Source: RYN-133 sp036497285 (GTDB taxonomy: Bacteria > Actinomycetota > Actinomycetes > Mycobacteriales > Jatrophihabitantaceae). From it: a stretch of 64,000 nt of DNA. Position numbers and translations under genes: made by a program. Shown here one piece after another: positions 8,942 to 17,596 of this stretch. The DNA is taken from NCBI GenBank assembly GCA_036497285.1, contig DASXJR010000117.1, positions 20,909 to 84,908 on the forward strand. Direction: 5' to 3'. Positions within the stretch are counted from its first letter, which is position 1, and every line of letters begins with the position of its first letter. Below the pieces are notes generated by a model. The model was given only the letters and a program-made list of their open reading frames with translations, searched no databases and was not told the origin of the DNA.

Positions 8942-9481
8942 ATGGGCGCACCCGCTGACGAAGACCCACAGGCTGCCGGCCCACCCGGCGACCCCGACGA
9001 GGTCGCGCGCATCGTCTGCCTGCGCATGCTCGACCGGCGCGCGTACACCCGCGCGGAACTGACCACCGCACTGCGCAAGCGGGGAGTGCCTGACGAGTCG
9101 GCGCAGCGGGTGCTCGACCGGTTCGCCGAGCTCAAGCTGATCGACGACGCCGCGCTGGCCGACGGGTACGCGCTGGCCCAGCACCAAGACCGCGGGCTGG
9201 CGGGCCGAGCGGTGGCGCTCAAACTGCGGCAGCGCGGCGTCGACGAGCACTCCGTACGCAGCGCGGTCGCGCAGATCGATCGCGAGAGCGAGGTCGCGGC
9301 CGCCACCGCGCTCGTGCAGCGGCGGCTGCGCTCACTGCGCGAACTGCCCGAACCGGTGCAGGCCCGGCGTCTGGTCGGCCTCCTCGGCCGCAAGGGCTAC
9401 TCGCCGGGCCTTGCGCACGAGGTCGTCCGCGGGGTGCTGCACTCGCTCGATGGCGAGGTCGAGGACTTTCCGCTCGATTGA
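8942..9481 (+). CDS. recX: Regulatory protein RecX
   Basis: A 179-residue helical protein that limits RecA filament growth. Family features include ICLRMLDRRAYTRAELTTALRKRG, VLDRFAELKLIDDAALADGYA and a C-terminal repeat LLGRKGYSPGLAHEVVR. It starts four bases after the recA stop, so the two are co-transcribed under the recA SOS box. The acidic/proline-rich first 20 residues (ADEDPQAAGPPGDPDE) are a typical variable leader. The open frame extends upstream into recA, but the ATG at 8942 gives the normal length. Confidence 0.95.
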   Translation: MGAPADEDPQAAGPPGDPDEVARIVCLRMLDRRAYTRAELTTALRKRGVPDESAQRVLDRFAELKLIDDAALADGYALAQHQDRGLAGRAVALKLRQRGVDEHSVRSAVAQIDRESEVAAATALVQRRLRSLRELPEPVQARRLVGLLGRKGYSPGLAHEVVRGVLHSLDGEVEDFPLD

Positions 9482-9495
9482 CCCGCACCTGCGGG
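9482..9495 (+). terminator. Short hairpin after recX
   Basis: CCCGC-ACCT-GCGGG directly after the recX stop, followed by CGGTTTC. A weak candidate terminator for recA-recX. Confidence 0.4.
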
Positions 9496-9602
9496 CGGTT
9501 TCACTGGGCGCCGGGTGTGTCCGCGGACGACGGTCGGCGCTGAGGCGACCCTCGGTTCGCCGTCAGGCGCGACACACCGTGACGCATACACAGCGCGCTC
9601 AC

Positions 9603-9631
9603 TTGATTTGTGCGATGTCCATTCCTAACCT
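9603..9631 (+). promoter_or_regulatory. Candidate promoter of rny
   Basis: TTGATT (9603-9608) and TAACCT (9626-9631) are separated by 17 bases, a good fit to a vegetative actinobacterial promoter, in an AT-richer stretch. Transcription starting near 9638 would leave a leader of about 250 nt before rny. Confidence 0.45.
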
Positions 9632-9637
9632 CGGGTT

Positions 9638-9890
9638 ACCAGGAGTTTCGCGAAATTCAACATTCTGACCCGATCACGACCCCCGGAGTCCGGGCAGCGT
9701 GCGACGCGAAGCGTCGTCCATAGCCAGATCCGCCGAGCGAGGAAGGTGGCACCATCCCCGCCGCGACTCGGTGCGGCGGGCCCCAGAGTGTTGCTGAACC
9801 CGGCAGCCGTCCATTCGTCGTTCCCGAGTCGCGTCTCCTGGGGCCGGTGCGCCGCACCGGTCGAAACACGCAGAACAGGAGGCGCAGGCG
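9638..9890 (+). promoter_or_regulatory. Structured 5' leader of the RNase Y gene
   Basis: The stretch between recX and rny holds no supported gene. Two strong hairpins are visible: CCCGCCGC/GCGGCGGG with an 8-base loop (9757-9780) and CCGGTGC/GCACCGG with a 3-base loop (9844-9860). A weaker one is GCGACGC-GAA-GCGTCGT (about 9700-9716). AGGAGG (9877-9882) lies eight bases before the start codon. I infer a folded mRNA leader that could control rny expression. Confidence 0.45.
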
Positions 9891-11666
9891 ATGGTTGGGG
9901 TCTGGTACGCCGCCGTTGCCGGGGCTTTCCTGCTCGGATTGCTGTTCGTCCTCGCCTATTCACGCCGGGGCGCGCGTGCCCGACACGCCGATCCGCAGCC
10001 GACGGCCGTCGAGGTCGTCGCTCGCGAAGACGTCGTAGCACCCGGCCCCGAGCGCAGCTACGACAACGACGCCGTCGCGCACCGTGCCCAGGTACACGCG
10101 GAGACCGAAGCCCTGCACCACGCCGCCGAGGCCGAAGCCGAAGCGACGCTGCGCGCGGCCCGGGCCGAAGCCCAGGCAGCCACGCTCGAAGCGCATGCCA
10201 CCCGCACCCGGGCCGATGCCGAGTCAGTGGACATCCTCGCCGAGGCCCGCTCGGCGGCCCAGCAGGAGATCGCCCGGCTCACCGCCGACGCGCGCCGCCT
10301 CGACGCCGAACTGTCCGAGCGCGACCGGCGCATCCATGACACCGAGACCCGTCTGGAGTCGGAGGATCGTCGGCTGACCGGTGAGGCCGCCGACCTCGAC
10401 AAGGCGATCGCCGCGCTCAACAGCAGGCAGCGGGATCTCGACACCCGCGAGGCCGATTTGTCCCAGCGCCTCGACGAGCTCGCCGAGCGCTCAACCCTGC
10501 TCGAGCAACGTCGGGGCGAGCATGAGCGCGAACTCGAGCGGGTGGCCGGACTCACCGCGGACCAGGCCAAGTCAGAGCTGATGACCAGTGTCGAGGCCAC
10601 TGCCCGGCGCGAGGCGGCGGTGCTCGTACGCACCATCGAGAACGAGGCCCGCACCGAGGGCACCGCGAAGGCCCGCGAGATCGTGGTCGAAGCGGTGCAG
10701 CGCGTCGCCAGCGAACAGACCACCGAGACCGTAGTCAGCGTCATGCACCTCCCCAGCGACGACATGAAGGGCCGGATCATCGGGCGCGAAGGCCGCAACA
10801 TCCGCGCCTACGAGACGGTCACCGGCGTCAACCTGATCATCGATGACACCCCCGAAGCGGTCCTGCTGTCCTGCTTCGACCCGGTGCGCCGCGAGGTGGG
10901 CCGGCTCACCCTCGAGCGGCTGGTGCTCGACGGACGCATCCACCCGCACCGCATCGAGGAGGCGTACGAGCAGAGCAAGCTCGAGGTCGACGAGCTGTGC
11001 TTACGCGCTGCCCGCGACGCCCTTGCCGACGTGGGTATCACCGACCTGGACGAGCGGTTGCTGCCCACCCTCGGCCGGCTCAAGTACCGCACCAGCTACG
11101 GACAGAATGTGCTCGGCCACCTCATCGAGACCGCGCACATCGCCGGAGTCATGGCTGCAGAACTGGGGCTCGAGCCCACTTTGATCAAGCGGTGCGCTTT
11201 CCTGCACGACATCGGCAAGGCGCTCACGCACGAGGTCGAAGGCAGCCACGCGATCGTCGGCGCCGAACTGTTGCGCAAGTACGGCGAGGACGAAGCGGTC
11301 GCACATGCGGTTGAGGCGCACCACAACGAGGTGCAGCCCAAGACGATCGAGGCCGTGCTCACCCAGGCCTCGGATACCTGCTCGGCCGCCCGGCCCGGCG
11401 CCCGGCGCGAATCGCTCGAGGCCTACGTCAAGCGGCTGGCCCGCATCGAAGAGATCGCCACCGCGCGACCTGGCGTCGAGAAGGTGTTCGCCATGCAGTC
11501 CGGCCGCGAGGTCCGGGTGATGGTGCAGCCGAGCGAGGTCGACGACCTCGCCGCTTCGGTGATCGCTCGCGAGATCGCCAAGCAGATCGAGGACGAGCTG
11601 ACTTACCCAGGGCAGATCCGGGTGACCGTCGTCCGCGAGTCGCGCTCGACCGAGATCGCCCATTAG
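9891..11666 (+). CDS. rny: Ribonuclease Y
   Basis: A 591-residue membrane-anchored endoribonuclease that starts mRNA decay. Residues 3-24 form a single N-terminal membrane segment (YAAVAGAFLLGLLFVLAYS); about residues 60-240 are a Glu/Ala/Arg coiled coil. The KH domain holds GRIIGREGRNIRAYETVTGVN, and the HD phosphohydrolase domain has HDIGK at about residue 438 with later conserved AVEAHHNE. AGGAGG eight bases upstream fixes the ATG. It lies between recX and miaB. Many Actinobacteria rely on RNase E/J, so presence here is worth noting but not unique. Confidence 0.95.
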   Translation: MVGVWYAAVAGAFLLGLLFVLAYSRRGARARHADPQPTAVEVVAREDVVAPGPERSYDNDAVAHRAQVHAETEALHHAAEAEAEATLRAARAEAQAATLEAHATRTRADAESVDILAEARSAAQQEIARLTADARRLDAELSERDRRIHDTETRLESEDRRLTGEAADLDKAIAALNSRQRDLDTREADLSQRLDELAERSTLLEQRRGEHERELERVAGLTADQAKSELMTSVEATARREAAVLVRTIENEARTEGTAKAREIVVEAVQRVASEQTTETVVSVMHLPSDDMKGRIIGREGRNIRAYETVTGVNLIIDDTPEAVLLSCFDPVRREVGRLTLERLVLDGRIHPHRIEEAYEQSKLEVDELCLRAARDALADVGITDLDERLLPTLGRLKYRTSYGQNVLGHLIETAHIAGVMAAELGLEPTLIKRCAFLHDIGKALTHEVEGSHAIVGAELLRKYGEDEAVAHAVEAHHNEVQPKTIEAVLTQASDTCSAARPGARRESLEAYVKRLARIEEIATARPGVEKVFAMQSGREVRVMVQPSEVDDLAASVIAREIAKQIEDELTYPGQIRVTVVRESRSTEIAH

Positions 11667-11670
11667 CGCG

Positions 11671-12477
11671 ATGGCGGGGCGCGCGTGCAGCGTGCTGCTC
11701 GCGCTCGTGCTGCTGACCGGCTGCGTGTCGGCGCGCATCGGCACCGGCCACGGCTCCGCCGCGCCGCCGCCCGCCGCGCTGCCGCCCACCACGCCGCCGC
11801 CCACGACAGCGCCCACGTCGACCCCATCGCCCACTGCCTCGATGTCCGAATCAGCCAGTACCACCGCGGTTCCGGCCGGGATCACCCCGTGTCCGCAGGC
11901 CGATCCGTCAGCGGCCGTCGGCTGTCTGCACCAGGTGCTGTCCGACTTCTGGAGCGGACAGCTCAACAACGTGATCGGCGAGAGCGTGGTGCTCGACGCC
12001 GACCCGACGCAGGTGCCGCGCCCGTGCCGTCCGGGGATCGAACTCGGGACCGCGATCACCTGCCGGGTCGATCTCACCCTCTATGTCTCGCGCCAGTTCC
12101 TGGCGCTGATCGAAGCCAACTTCCACGGCGTCGATCTCGATCTGGCGCTCGCCTCGGTCACCTCGCACGAGATCGGCCACGTGCTGCAGTACACGCTGCA
12201 CCAGCCGCAGATCCAGCAACACGAGGAATCCGATGCGACGTCACGCTTCGTCGAGCAGCAGGCGGACTGCCTTTCCGGGGTGTGGGCCGCCCAGGCCGTG
12301 CGCACCGGCACCCTCGACGGGGGCAGGTTCCTGGCCGACGCGGGCAAGCTCATCGAGTTGGTCAGCAGCAATCCCGAGATTGCGACCCACGGCACGCCAC
12401 GGCAGCGCCGCGCCGCCATCGAGCGCGGCCTCACCTCGGGCAGTCCCGGCGTGTGCCGGTTGGTGACGTTCCACTGA
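11671..12477 (+). CDS. Lipoprotein with zinc metallopeptidase motif (YpfJ-like), copy 1
   Basis: A 268-residue exported protein. The signal peptide ends in a lipobox, LLTGC, so it is probably a lipid-anchored surface protein; a Pro/Thr/Ser-rich linker follows to about residue 70. The zinc motif HEIGH (H166, E167, H170) lies in SVTSHEIGHVLQ, and FVEQQADCLSGVWA supplies the likely third ligand Glu, the layout of neutral zinc metallopeptidases related to YpfJ. Paired cysteines (around PRPCR, ITCR, GVCR) suggest disulphides. Starts five bases after the rny stop; its stop overlaps the next start by one base (TGATG). Substrate unknown. Confidence 0.85.
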   Translation: MAGRACSVLLALVLLTGCVSARIGTGHGSAAPPPAALPPTTPPPTTAPTSTPSPTASMSESASTTAVPAGITPCPQADPSAAVGCLHQVLSDFWSGQLNNVIGESVVLDADPTQVPRPCRPGIELGTAITCRVDLTLYVSRQFLALIEANFHGVDLDLALASVTSHEIGHVLQYTLHQPQIQQHEESDATSRFVEQQADCLSGVWAAQAVRTGTLDGGRFLADAGKLIELVSSNPEIATHGTPRQRRAAIERGLTSGSPGVCRLVTFH

Positions 12478-13145
12478 TGCGCTCCAGCGTCGCCGCGCTC
12501 GTGTGCGCGGTGCTGCTGCTCGCCGGCTGCACCCGGCTCGTCGCCGGCACGCCGTCCGGTGCGAGTCTGGACTGCAGTCGGCCGTCAGCACAGCAAATCG
12601 TGTCGTGTCTGTCCCCGGCGCTGTCGAAGTACTGGACGGGCGAGACGGGCCGCACGATCACAGTGAACGCAACCGTCGACCCGTCGCCGACGGCAGTGCC
12701 TCGCGCCTGCCGGGGCGCGCTGGCGTTGCGGACGGCGTTCACCTGTCCGGTCGACGACCGGGTGTACCTCACCCGTCCGTTCGTCAGGCGCATGCTCGCC
12801 ACCGGTCCGCCGGGCCAGGGCTGGCTCCGGATCGCGTCGACGCTCGCGCACGAGACCGGCCACGTGGTGCAGTTCGTCGTGCACGCGCCGTTGATCGGCA
12901 AGGCGCACCCGAGCCTCGCCGAGTCACGCCGCATCGAACAGCAGGCCGACTGCCTGGGCGGTGTCTGGGCGAGCGCGGCTGGGATCGCCGCGCATGCGTT
13001 CGTCGCGGCGAACAAGATCGTGCTCCGTCTCGTCGACAATCCGCGGGAACGGCGCACTCATGGCACAGCGCCCGCTCGGCTGCGGGCGGTGCGCCGCGGG
13101 CTCACCGGTGACCCGGCCGCGTGCGGCCTGACGCTGCGGCGCTGA
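12477..13145 (+). CDS. Lipoprotein with zinc metallopeptidase motif (YpfJ-like), copy 2
   Basis: A 222-residue paralogue of the preceding protein, with which it overlaps by one base. It has its own lipobox signal (CAVLLLAGC), lacks the Pro/Thr linker, and keeps HETGH (H125, E126, H129) plus the Glu in RRIEQQADCLGGVWA. The two share the sequence around PRACRGAL...FTCPVDDRVYLTRPF and the C-terminal THGTAPARLRAVRRGL, so they arose by tandem duplication. Its end overlaps the convergent serine hydrolase gene by 44 bases. Possible roles include cell-envelope protein processing; this is inference. Confidence 0.82.
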   Translation: MRSSVAALVCAVLLLAGCTRLVAGTPSGASLDCSRPSAQQIVSCLSPALSKYWTGETGRTITVNATVDPSPTAVPRACRGALALRTAFTCPVDDRVYLTRPFVRRMLATGPPGQGWLRIASTLAHETGHVVQFVVHAPLIGKAHPSLAESRRIEQQADCLGGVWASAAGIAAHAFVAANKIVLRLVDNPRERRTHGTAPARLRAVRRGLTGDPAACGLTLRR

Positions 13146-14115
13146 GCTCCTGCAATCGGTCGCGCAGTTGCCGCGCGATCGGCCAGGCGCCCGCGCCGGT
13201 GTTCGACACGACCGTGGCCGTACGGGCGCTGACCGGATCAAACATGCTGCGGAACGAGACCCCCTGGTCCGCGCCTTCGAGCACCAGATACCCGTCAGCC
13301 AGCCATAGACCCACGCCGTACGCCATCGCCTGGCCGGTGTCGCTCGTCGACGGGTGGCACATGAGCGAGACGGCGCCCTGGCTGACGATCTGTCCTGCTA
13401 GCAGCGCCGCCCAGAACGACCGGACGTCGGCGACCGTGCTGTAGGCCCCGCCATCCCCGCTGCCCAGCACCGGCAGGGCGAACACGTTCGTGCGCCCGTC
13501 GTCGAGATAGCCCAGGGCCGCGCGTCCGGGTAGTCGGTCCGAGCGCAGGAATGCTGAATCGGTCATCCCGGCCGGCTCGAACACGCGCCGGTGGACGAGC
13601 TCCTCGAACGGCGTGCGGGTCACCCGCTCGGCGATCAGCGCGAGCACGACGTACCCGCTGTTGCAGTACGAGAAGCGGCTTCCGGCGGGGAACTTCGCGG
13701 CAAAGCAATCGAGCGCGGGCAGGTACGCCGGGGTGGATTCCAGCACACCAACCGGCACCTGCAGCGGCTGCTCCTCGGGCAGTTCCTCGTCGACGTAGTC
13801 ACCGATCCCGGATCTGTGGGTCAGCAGGTGCGCCACCGTGACGTCGTCGGCGATCAGCGGCAGGTCGGCACCGAGCACCGACCGGGCGGTGGTGTCGAGC
13901 GAGAGCGCGCCGTCGTCGATCAGCCCGAGCACCGTGGCAGCGGTGAATCCCTTGGTGCCGCTGGCGATCGCCAGCTGCGTGTCGGTGGTCATCGCGATGC
14001 CGTGCGCCCGGTCGGCCAGCCCGTAGGCGCGCTCGAAGTCGATCCCGTCCGGTCCGGTCACCGAGATCACTCCGCTGAACCCGTCCGGAACCTCGAGTCC
14101 GTGCATGGCGGCCAT
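13102..14115 (-). CDS. Serine hydrolase of the class C beta-lactamase family
   Basis: About 337 residues with the three motifs of the family: S52-G-T-K55 in AIASGTKGFTAATVL, the tyrosine motif YCNSGY, and a late GADQG-type region where the third motif lies. No signal peptide is evident, so it is probably cytosolic and more likely an esterase or D-amino peptidase than a resistance enzyme. Start is either ATG 14115 (preceded by GGACGGTGG) or ATG 14106; the longer open frame to 14172 would overlap the miaB start. It is divergent from miaB with about 34 bases between starts. Confidence 0.85.
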   Translation of the reverse strand: MAAMHGLEVPDGFSGVISVTGPDGIDFERAYGLADRAHGIAMTTDTQLAIASGTKGFTAATVLGLIDDGALSLDTTARSVLGADLPLIADDVTVAHLLTHRSGIGDYVDEELPEEQPLQVPVGVLESTPAYLPALDCFAAKFPAGSRFSYCNSGYVVLALIAERVTRTPFEELVHRRVFEPAGMTDSAFLRSDRLPGRAALGYLDDGRTNVFALPVLGSGDGGAYSTVADVRSFWAALLAGQIVSQGAVSLMCHPSTSDTGQAMAYGVGLWLADGYLVLEGADQGVSFRSMFDPVSARTATVVSNTGAGAWPIARQLRDRLQELSAAASGRTRPGHR

Positions 14116-14149
14116 TGCACCACCGTCCGGCCCGTATCCTCGACTGGTT

Positions 14150-15544
14150 ATGCGTACGTACGAGATCCGCACCTACGGGTGCCAGATGAACGTCCACGAC
14201 TCCGAGCGGCTGGCCGGCCTGCTCGAGGACGCGGGCTACGCGCGCGCCACCGAGGGGGCCGCCGATCTCGTCGTGTTCAACACCTGCGCGGTACGCGAGA
14301 ACGCCGACAACCGGCTCTACGGCAACCTCGGCCAGCTGTACCCGGCCAAGGCCGCCAACCCGGACATGCAGATCGCGGTCGGTGGCTGCCTCGCGCAGAA
14401 GGACAAGGGCCGCATCGTGGAGAAGGCGCCCTGGGTCGACGTCGTCTTCGGCACGCACAACCTGGCCAGCCTGCCCGTGCTGCTCGAGCGTGCCCGGCAC
14501 AACAAGCGGGCCGAGGTCGAGATCGTCGACGCGCTGCAGAACTTCCCGTCCGATCTACCCAGCCGGCGCGAGTCGCCGTTCAGCGCCTGGGTGTCGATCT
14601 CGGTCGGCTGCGACAACACCTGCACGTTCTGCATCGTGCCGTCGCTGCGGGGCCGAGAGACCGACCGGCGCCCCGGCGACGTGCTCGCCGAGATCCGCGC
14701 GCTCGTCGAGAGCGGCGTCGTCGAGGTCACCCTGCTCGGGCAGAACGTGAACTCCTACGGCCGCTCGTTCGGCGACCGGTACGCGTTTGGCAAGCTGCTG
14801 CGCGCCTGCGGCGAGATCGACGGGCTCGACCGGGTGCGCTTCACCAGCCCGCACCCGCGCGACTTCACCGACGACGTGATCGCAGCGATGGCCGAGACAC
14901 CCAACGTCATGCCGCAGCTGCACATGCCGATGCAGTCGGGCTCGGACATCGTGCTCAAGGCGATGCGTCGTTCGTACCGGCAATCGCGCTACCTGCAGAT
15001 CATCGACAACGTCCGCGCGGCGATGCCCGAGGCGGCGATCACCACGGACATCATCGTCGGCTTCCCCGGCGAGACCGACGCCGACTTCGAGCAGACTCTG
15101 GACGTGGTGCGGGCGGCCCGGTTCGCGAGCGCGTTCACGTTCCAGTACTCGAAGCGGCCCGGCACGCCGGCCGCAACGATGCCCGACCAGGTGCCGAAGC
15201 CGGTCGTCCAGGAGCGCTACGAGCGCCTGGTCGAACTGCAGGAGCAGCTATCGTGGGACGCCGCCCGCGCCCTGGTCGGCCGCGAGGTCGAGGTGCTCGT
15301 CAACGCCGCCGGCCGCAAGGACGACGCCACCGGACGGGTGTCCGGACGCGGGCGCGACGGGCGGCTCGTCCACGTCGCCGGCGAGGCCGACCCCGGCGAC
15401 CTGATCACTACCTCGGTCACCTACGCGGCACCGCACCACCTCGTCGCCGACGCCGGGATCGTCTCCCGGCGGCCGTGGCGCGGGGTGCCGGACACGCATG
15501 TCGCACCCAAGCAGCTGCTCAGCATCGGCCCGCGTCCCGAGTGA
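14150..15544 (+). CDS. miaB: tRNA-2-methylthio-N6-dimethylallyladenosine synthase MiaB
   Basis: A 464-residue radical-SAM methylthiotransferase that adds the methylthio group to i6A37 of tRNA. The N-terminal domain holds three cluster cysteines (C11 in YGCQMN, C46 in NTCAVREN, C80 in GGCLAQ); the radical-SAM motif is C154-x3-C158-x2-C161 (GCDNTCTFCIVP). A C-terminal TRAM domain follows. I chose ATG 14150, giving the standard start RTYEIRTYGCQMN; the frame is open to 14105. It acts after MiaA, encoded 2.4 kb downstream. Confidence 0.97.
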   Translation: MRTYEIRTYGCQMNVHDSERLAGLLEDAGYARATEGAADLVVFNTCAVRENADNRLYGNLGQLYPAKAANPDMQIAVGGCLAQKDKGRIVEKAPWVDVVFGTHNLASLPVLLERARHNKRAEVEIVDALQNFPSDLPSRRESPFSAWVSISVGCDNTCTFCIVPSLRGRETDRRPGDVLAEIRALVESGVVEVTLLGQNVNSYGRSFGDRYAFGKLLRACGEIDGLDRVRFTSPHPRDFTDDVIAAMAETPNVMPQLHMPMQSGSDIVLKAMRRSYRQSRYLQIIDNVRAAMPEAAITTDIIVGFPGETDADFEQTLDVVRAARFASAFTFQYSKRPGTPAATMPDQVPKPVVQERYERLVELQEQLSWDAARALVGREVEVLVNAAGRKDDATGRVSGRGRDGRLVHVAGEADPGDLITTSVTYAAPHHLVADAGIVSRRPWRGVPDTHVAPKQLLSIGPRPE

Positions 15545-15705
15545 GCGAAGTCCGCGCGGCGGTCGTCGGGCACGTGGCCGCGTTCGACGCAATCGCTCAC
15601 CGTCGACGGCACCCGCGGCGGTTCTCGATCGCGGCCTTCTTAACCGTGACCGGGAGTCTGATCACCCGGAGGAAGGTCTACCGCGAGGGCAGCGCCGACC
15701 TCTGA
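15541..15705 (+). CDS. Small hypothetical ORF coupled to miaB
   Basis: A 54-codon frame beginning with GTG in a GTGA overlap with the miaB stop and ending one base before the convergent DUF349 gene. The product would have a basic stretch (HRRRHPRR), a short hydrophobic segment (FSIAAFLTVTGSLI) and a charged tail. I recognise no family. The coupling geometry and full use of the gap support it; the small size and high GC argue for caution. Confidence 0.3.
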   Translation: MSEVRAAVVGHVAAFDAIAHRRRHPRRFSIAAFLTVTGSLITRRKVYREGSADL

Positions 15706-16896
15706 TCAGTCGGGCAGCAACGAGCGACGCGAGGCGACTTCGTCCTCGGCGCGCTTGATCCGGCTTTCGTCGCCCGACTTGCGCGCCCGTTCCAGCTTCC
15801 CCTCCGCCTCGGTCAGGCGGGCCCGCAGCTCCGACAAGAACGGGTTGGACTCGGCGCTCGCCGCCCGCCACTCCGCGTCGACCGCGTCGCGCACGCGCTG
15901 CTCGGCCGCTCGCATGCGATCGTCGACGCGGCGCATCGCGTCGCGCGGCACGTGCCCGATCGCGTCGTACTCGGCCTGCAAGTCCCGTAGTGTTGCCTGC
16001 GCGGCCTTCGGGTCGCTGATGTCGAGCGCCGCGGCCTTCTCGATGACCGCTTCCTTCCTGCGTTGGTTCTCCACCTGCTCGGCATCCCGCTCGGCGAACG
16101 TCTCCGACCGGCGCGCGAAGAACGCGTCCTGCGCGGCCCGGAACTGCGACCACAGCGCGTCCTCGGCGTCCCGCGAGGCACGCGGCGCCGCCTTCCATGC
16201 CGTCATCAGATCGCGCATCGCCGCGGCGGTCTCGCGCCAGTCGCTGGATCCGGACAGCTCCTGCGCCTGCGCGACCAGCTTCTCCTTCTCGACCTTGGCG
16301 GCGCCGCGCTCGACGTCGAGTTGCGCGAAGTGCTGGCCACGGCGACGTCCGAACGCATCGCGTGCCGCGGCGAACCGCTTCCACAGTCCGTCGTCGGTGC
16401 GGCGGTCGACACCCTTGATCGCCTTCCACTCCTCGACGATCGCCCGGAGCCGGTCGCCCGACGCCTTCCACGACGTGGCGGACTCGGCGATCCGCTCCGC
16501 CTCGGCGATCAGCTCCTCCTTTGCCGCAATCGCTTTGGCGCGAGCCTGCTCGCGAGCCTCCTGTGCAGCGCCGGCGCGCTCGTCGGCGGCGGCGACGACC
16601 GCGTCGAGACGCTGGTCGAGCGAAGCCAGGTCACCGATCACCGCGGCGGTGGCGAGCTGCTCCTTCATCTCCAGGGCGTGCGTGCGGGTGTGCGCCGGGT
16701 CACCGCTGCCGGACTCGAGGCGCTTTTCGAGCAGATCGACCTCGGTGGCGAGGTCCTCGTACCGGCGCACGTAGAACTGCAGCCCGGCCTCCGCGTCGCC
16801 GGCCTGCCACGAGCCGATCTCACGCTCGCCATCGGCCATCTTGACGAAAACGGTGCCGTCGTCGGCGATCCGTCCCCACTCCGATTGCGAACTCAC
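15706..16896 (-). CDS. DUF349 domain protein
   Basis: A 396-residue, highly charged helical protein. It begins with SSQSEWGRIADDGTVFVKMADGEREIGSWQAGD, a typical N-terminus of actinobacterial DUF349 proteins, followed by several repeats of the DUF349 pattern such as SWKASGDRLRAIVEEWKAI, DWRETAAAMRDLMTAWKA and a third around DPKAAQATLRDLQAEYDAIG. Each repeat predicts antiparallel coiled-coil helices. I chose GTG 16896; the frame stays open to 17313 but upstream residues are antisense to the next gene. Function unknown. Divergent from the dioxygenase-like gene. Confidence 0.9.
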   Translation of the reverse strand: MSSQSEWGRIADDGTVFVKMADGEREIGSWQAGDAEAGLQFYVRRYEDLATEVDLLEKRLESGSGDPAHTRTHALEMKEQLATAAVIGDLASLDQRLDAVVAAADERAGAAQEAREQARAKAIAAKEELIAEAERIAESATSWKASGDRLRAIVEEWKAIKGVDRRTDDGLWKRFAAARDAFGRRRGQHFAQLDVERGAAKVEKEKLVAQAQELSGSSDWRETAAAMRDLMTAWKAAPRASRDAEDALWSQFRAAQDAFFARRSETFAERDAEQVENQRRKEAVIEKAAALDISDPKAAQATLRDLQAEYDAIGHVPRDAMRRVDDRMRAAEQRVRDAVDAEWRAASAESNPFLSELRARLTEAEGKLERARKSGDESRIKRAEDEVASRRSLLPD

Positions 16897-16951
16897 GCAA
16901 GCATTCAACACGATGAAGGCCCGCTGATGCGCCGCTACTAGCCTTCGACAC

Positions 16952-17596
16952 ATGATCGAGGCCGTCGCGTTCCTGCCGCACCCACCGGTGCTGGTGCCCG
17001 AATTGGCCCAGGGCGCGACCGCCGAACTGGCGGACCTGCGTACCGCCTGCGCCGCGGCGCGCGACCTCGTCATCGCGCCGGACCGCACGACGGTGGTCAT
17101 CGGCTGCGGCGACGCCACCCGCGGCCACGCCCCCGACGCGCGCGGCAGCTTCGCCGGATTCGGCGTGCCGCTCGAGGTGTCGGCAGGCGACGGCTCCGGC
17201 CCACTCGATCTGCCGCTGTCACTGACGGTCGGGTGCTGGCTCGTCGGCAGCGGACGGGCGTACTCGATCGGTCCGGACGGTGCCGCGCCGGTGCTGCTGG
17301 ACGAGCCGACCACCCTGGTGGTGATGGGCGATGGCAGCGCGCGGCGCGATGTGAAGGCACCGGGCTACCTCGACGAGCGCGCGGCGGGCTACGACCAGGC
17401 GGTCGTGGCCGCGCTGGGCTCGGGCGACCCGCGCGAACTGGCGGGGCTGGACCTGGACCTGGGTACGGCGCTGCTGGCTGCCGGCGCCTCGGTGTGGCGG
17501 GCCGCGGCGGCGCTGTTGACCCGCGCGTACACCGGGCACGTGCTGCATGACAGCGCGCCGTTCGGGGTCGGCTACTTCGTCGCGGCATGGACGTGA
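16952..17596 (+). CDS. Class III extradiol dioxygenase-like (LigB/DODA superfamily) protein
   Basis: A 214-residue protein whose start FLPHPPVLVPEL resembles the LigB-type metal-binding N-terminus, with TTVVIGCGDATRGHAP and a late GHVLHDSAPFGVGYFVA segment. Members of this family are regularly found just upstream of miaA in Actinobacteria. The full extradiol metal triad is not obvious, so catalytic activity is uncertain. Its last ten bases overlap the miaA start, implying translational coupling. Confidence 0.75.
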   Translation: MIEAVAFLPHPPVLVPELAQGATAELADLRTACAAARDLVIAPDRTTVVIGCGDATRGHAPDARGSFAGFGVPLEVSAGDGSGPLDLPLSLTVGCWLVGSGRAYSIGPDGAAPVLLDEPTTLVVMGDGSARRDVKAPGYLDERAAGYDQAVVAALGSGDPRELAGLDLDLGTALLAAGASVWRAAAALLTRAYTGHVLHDSAPFGVGYFVAAWT

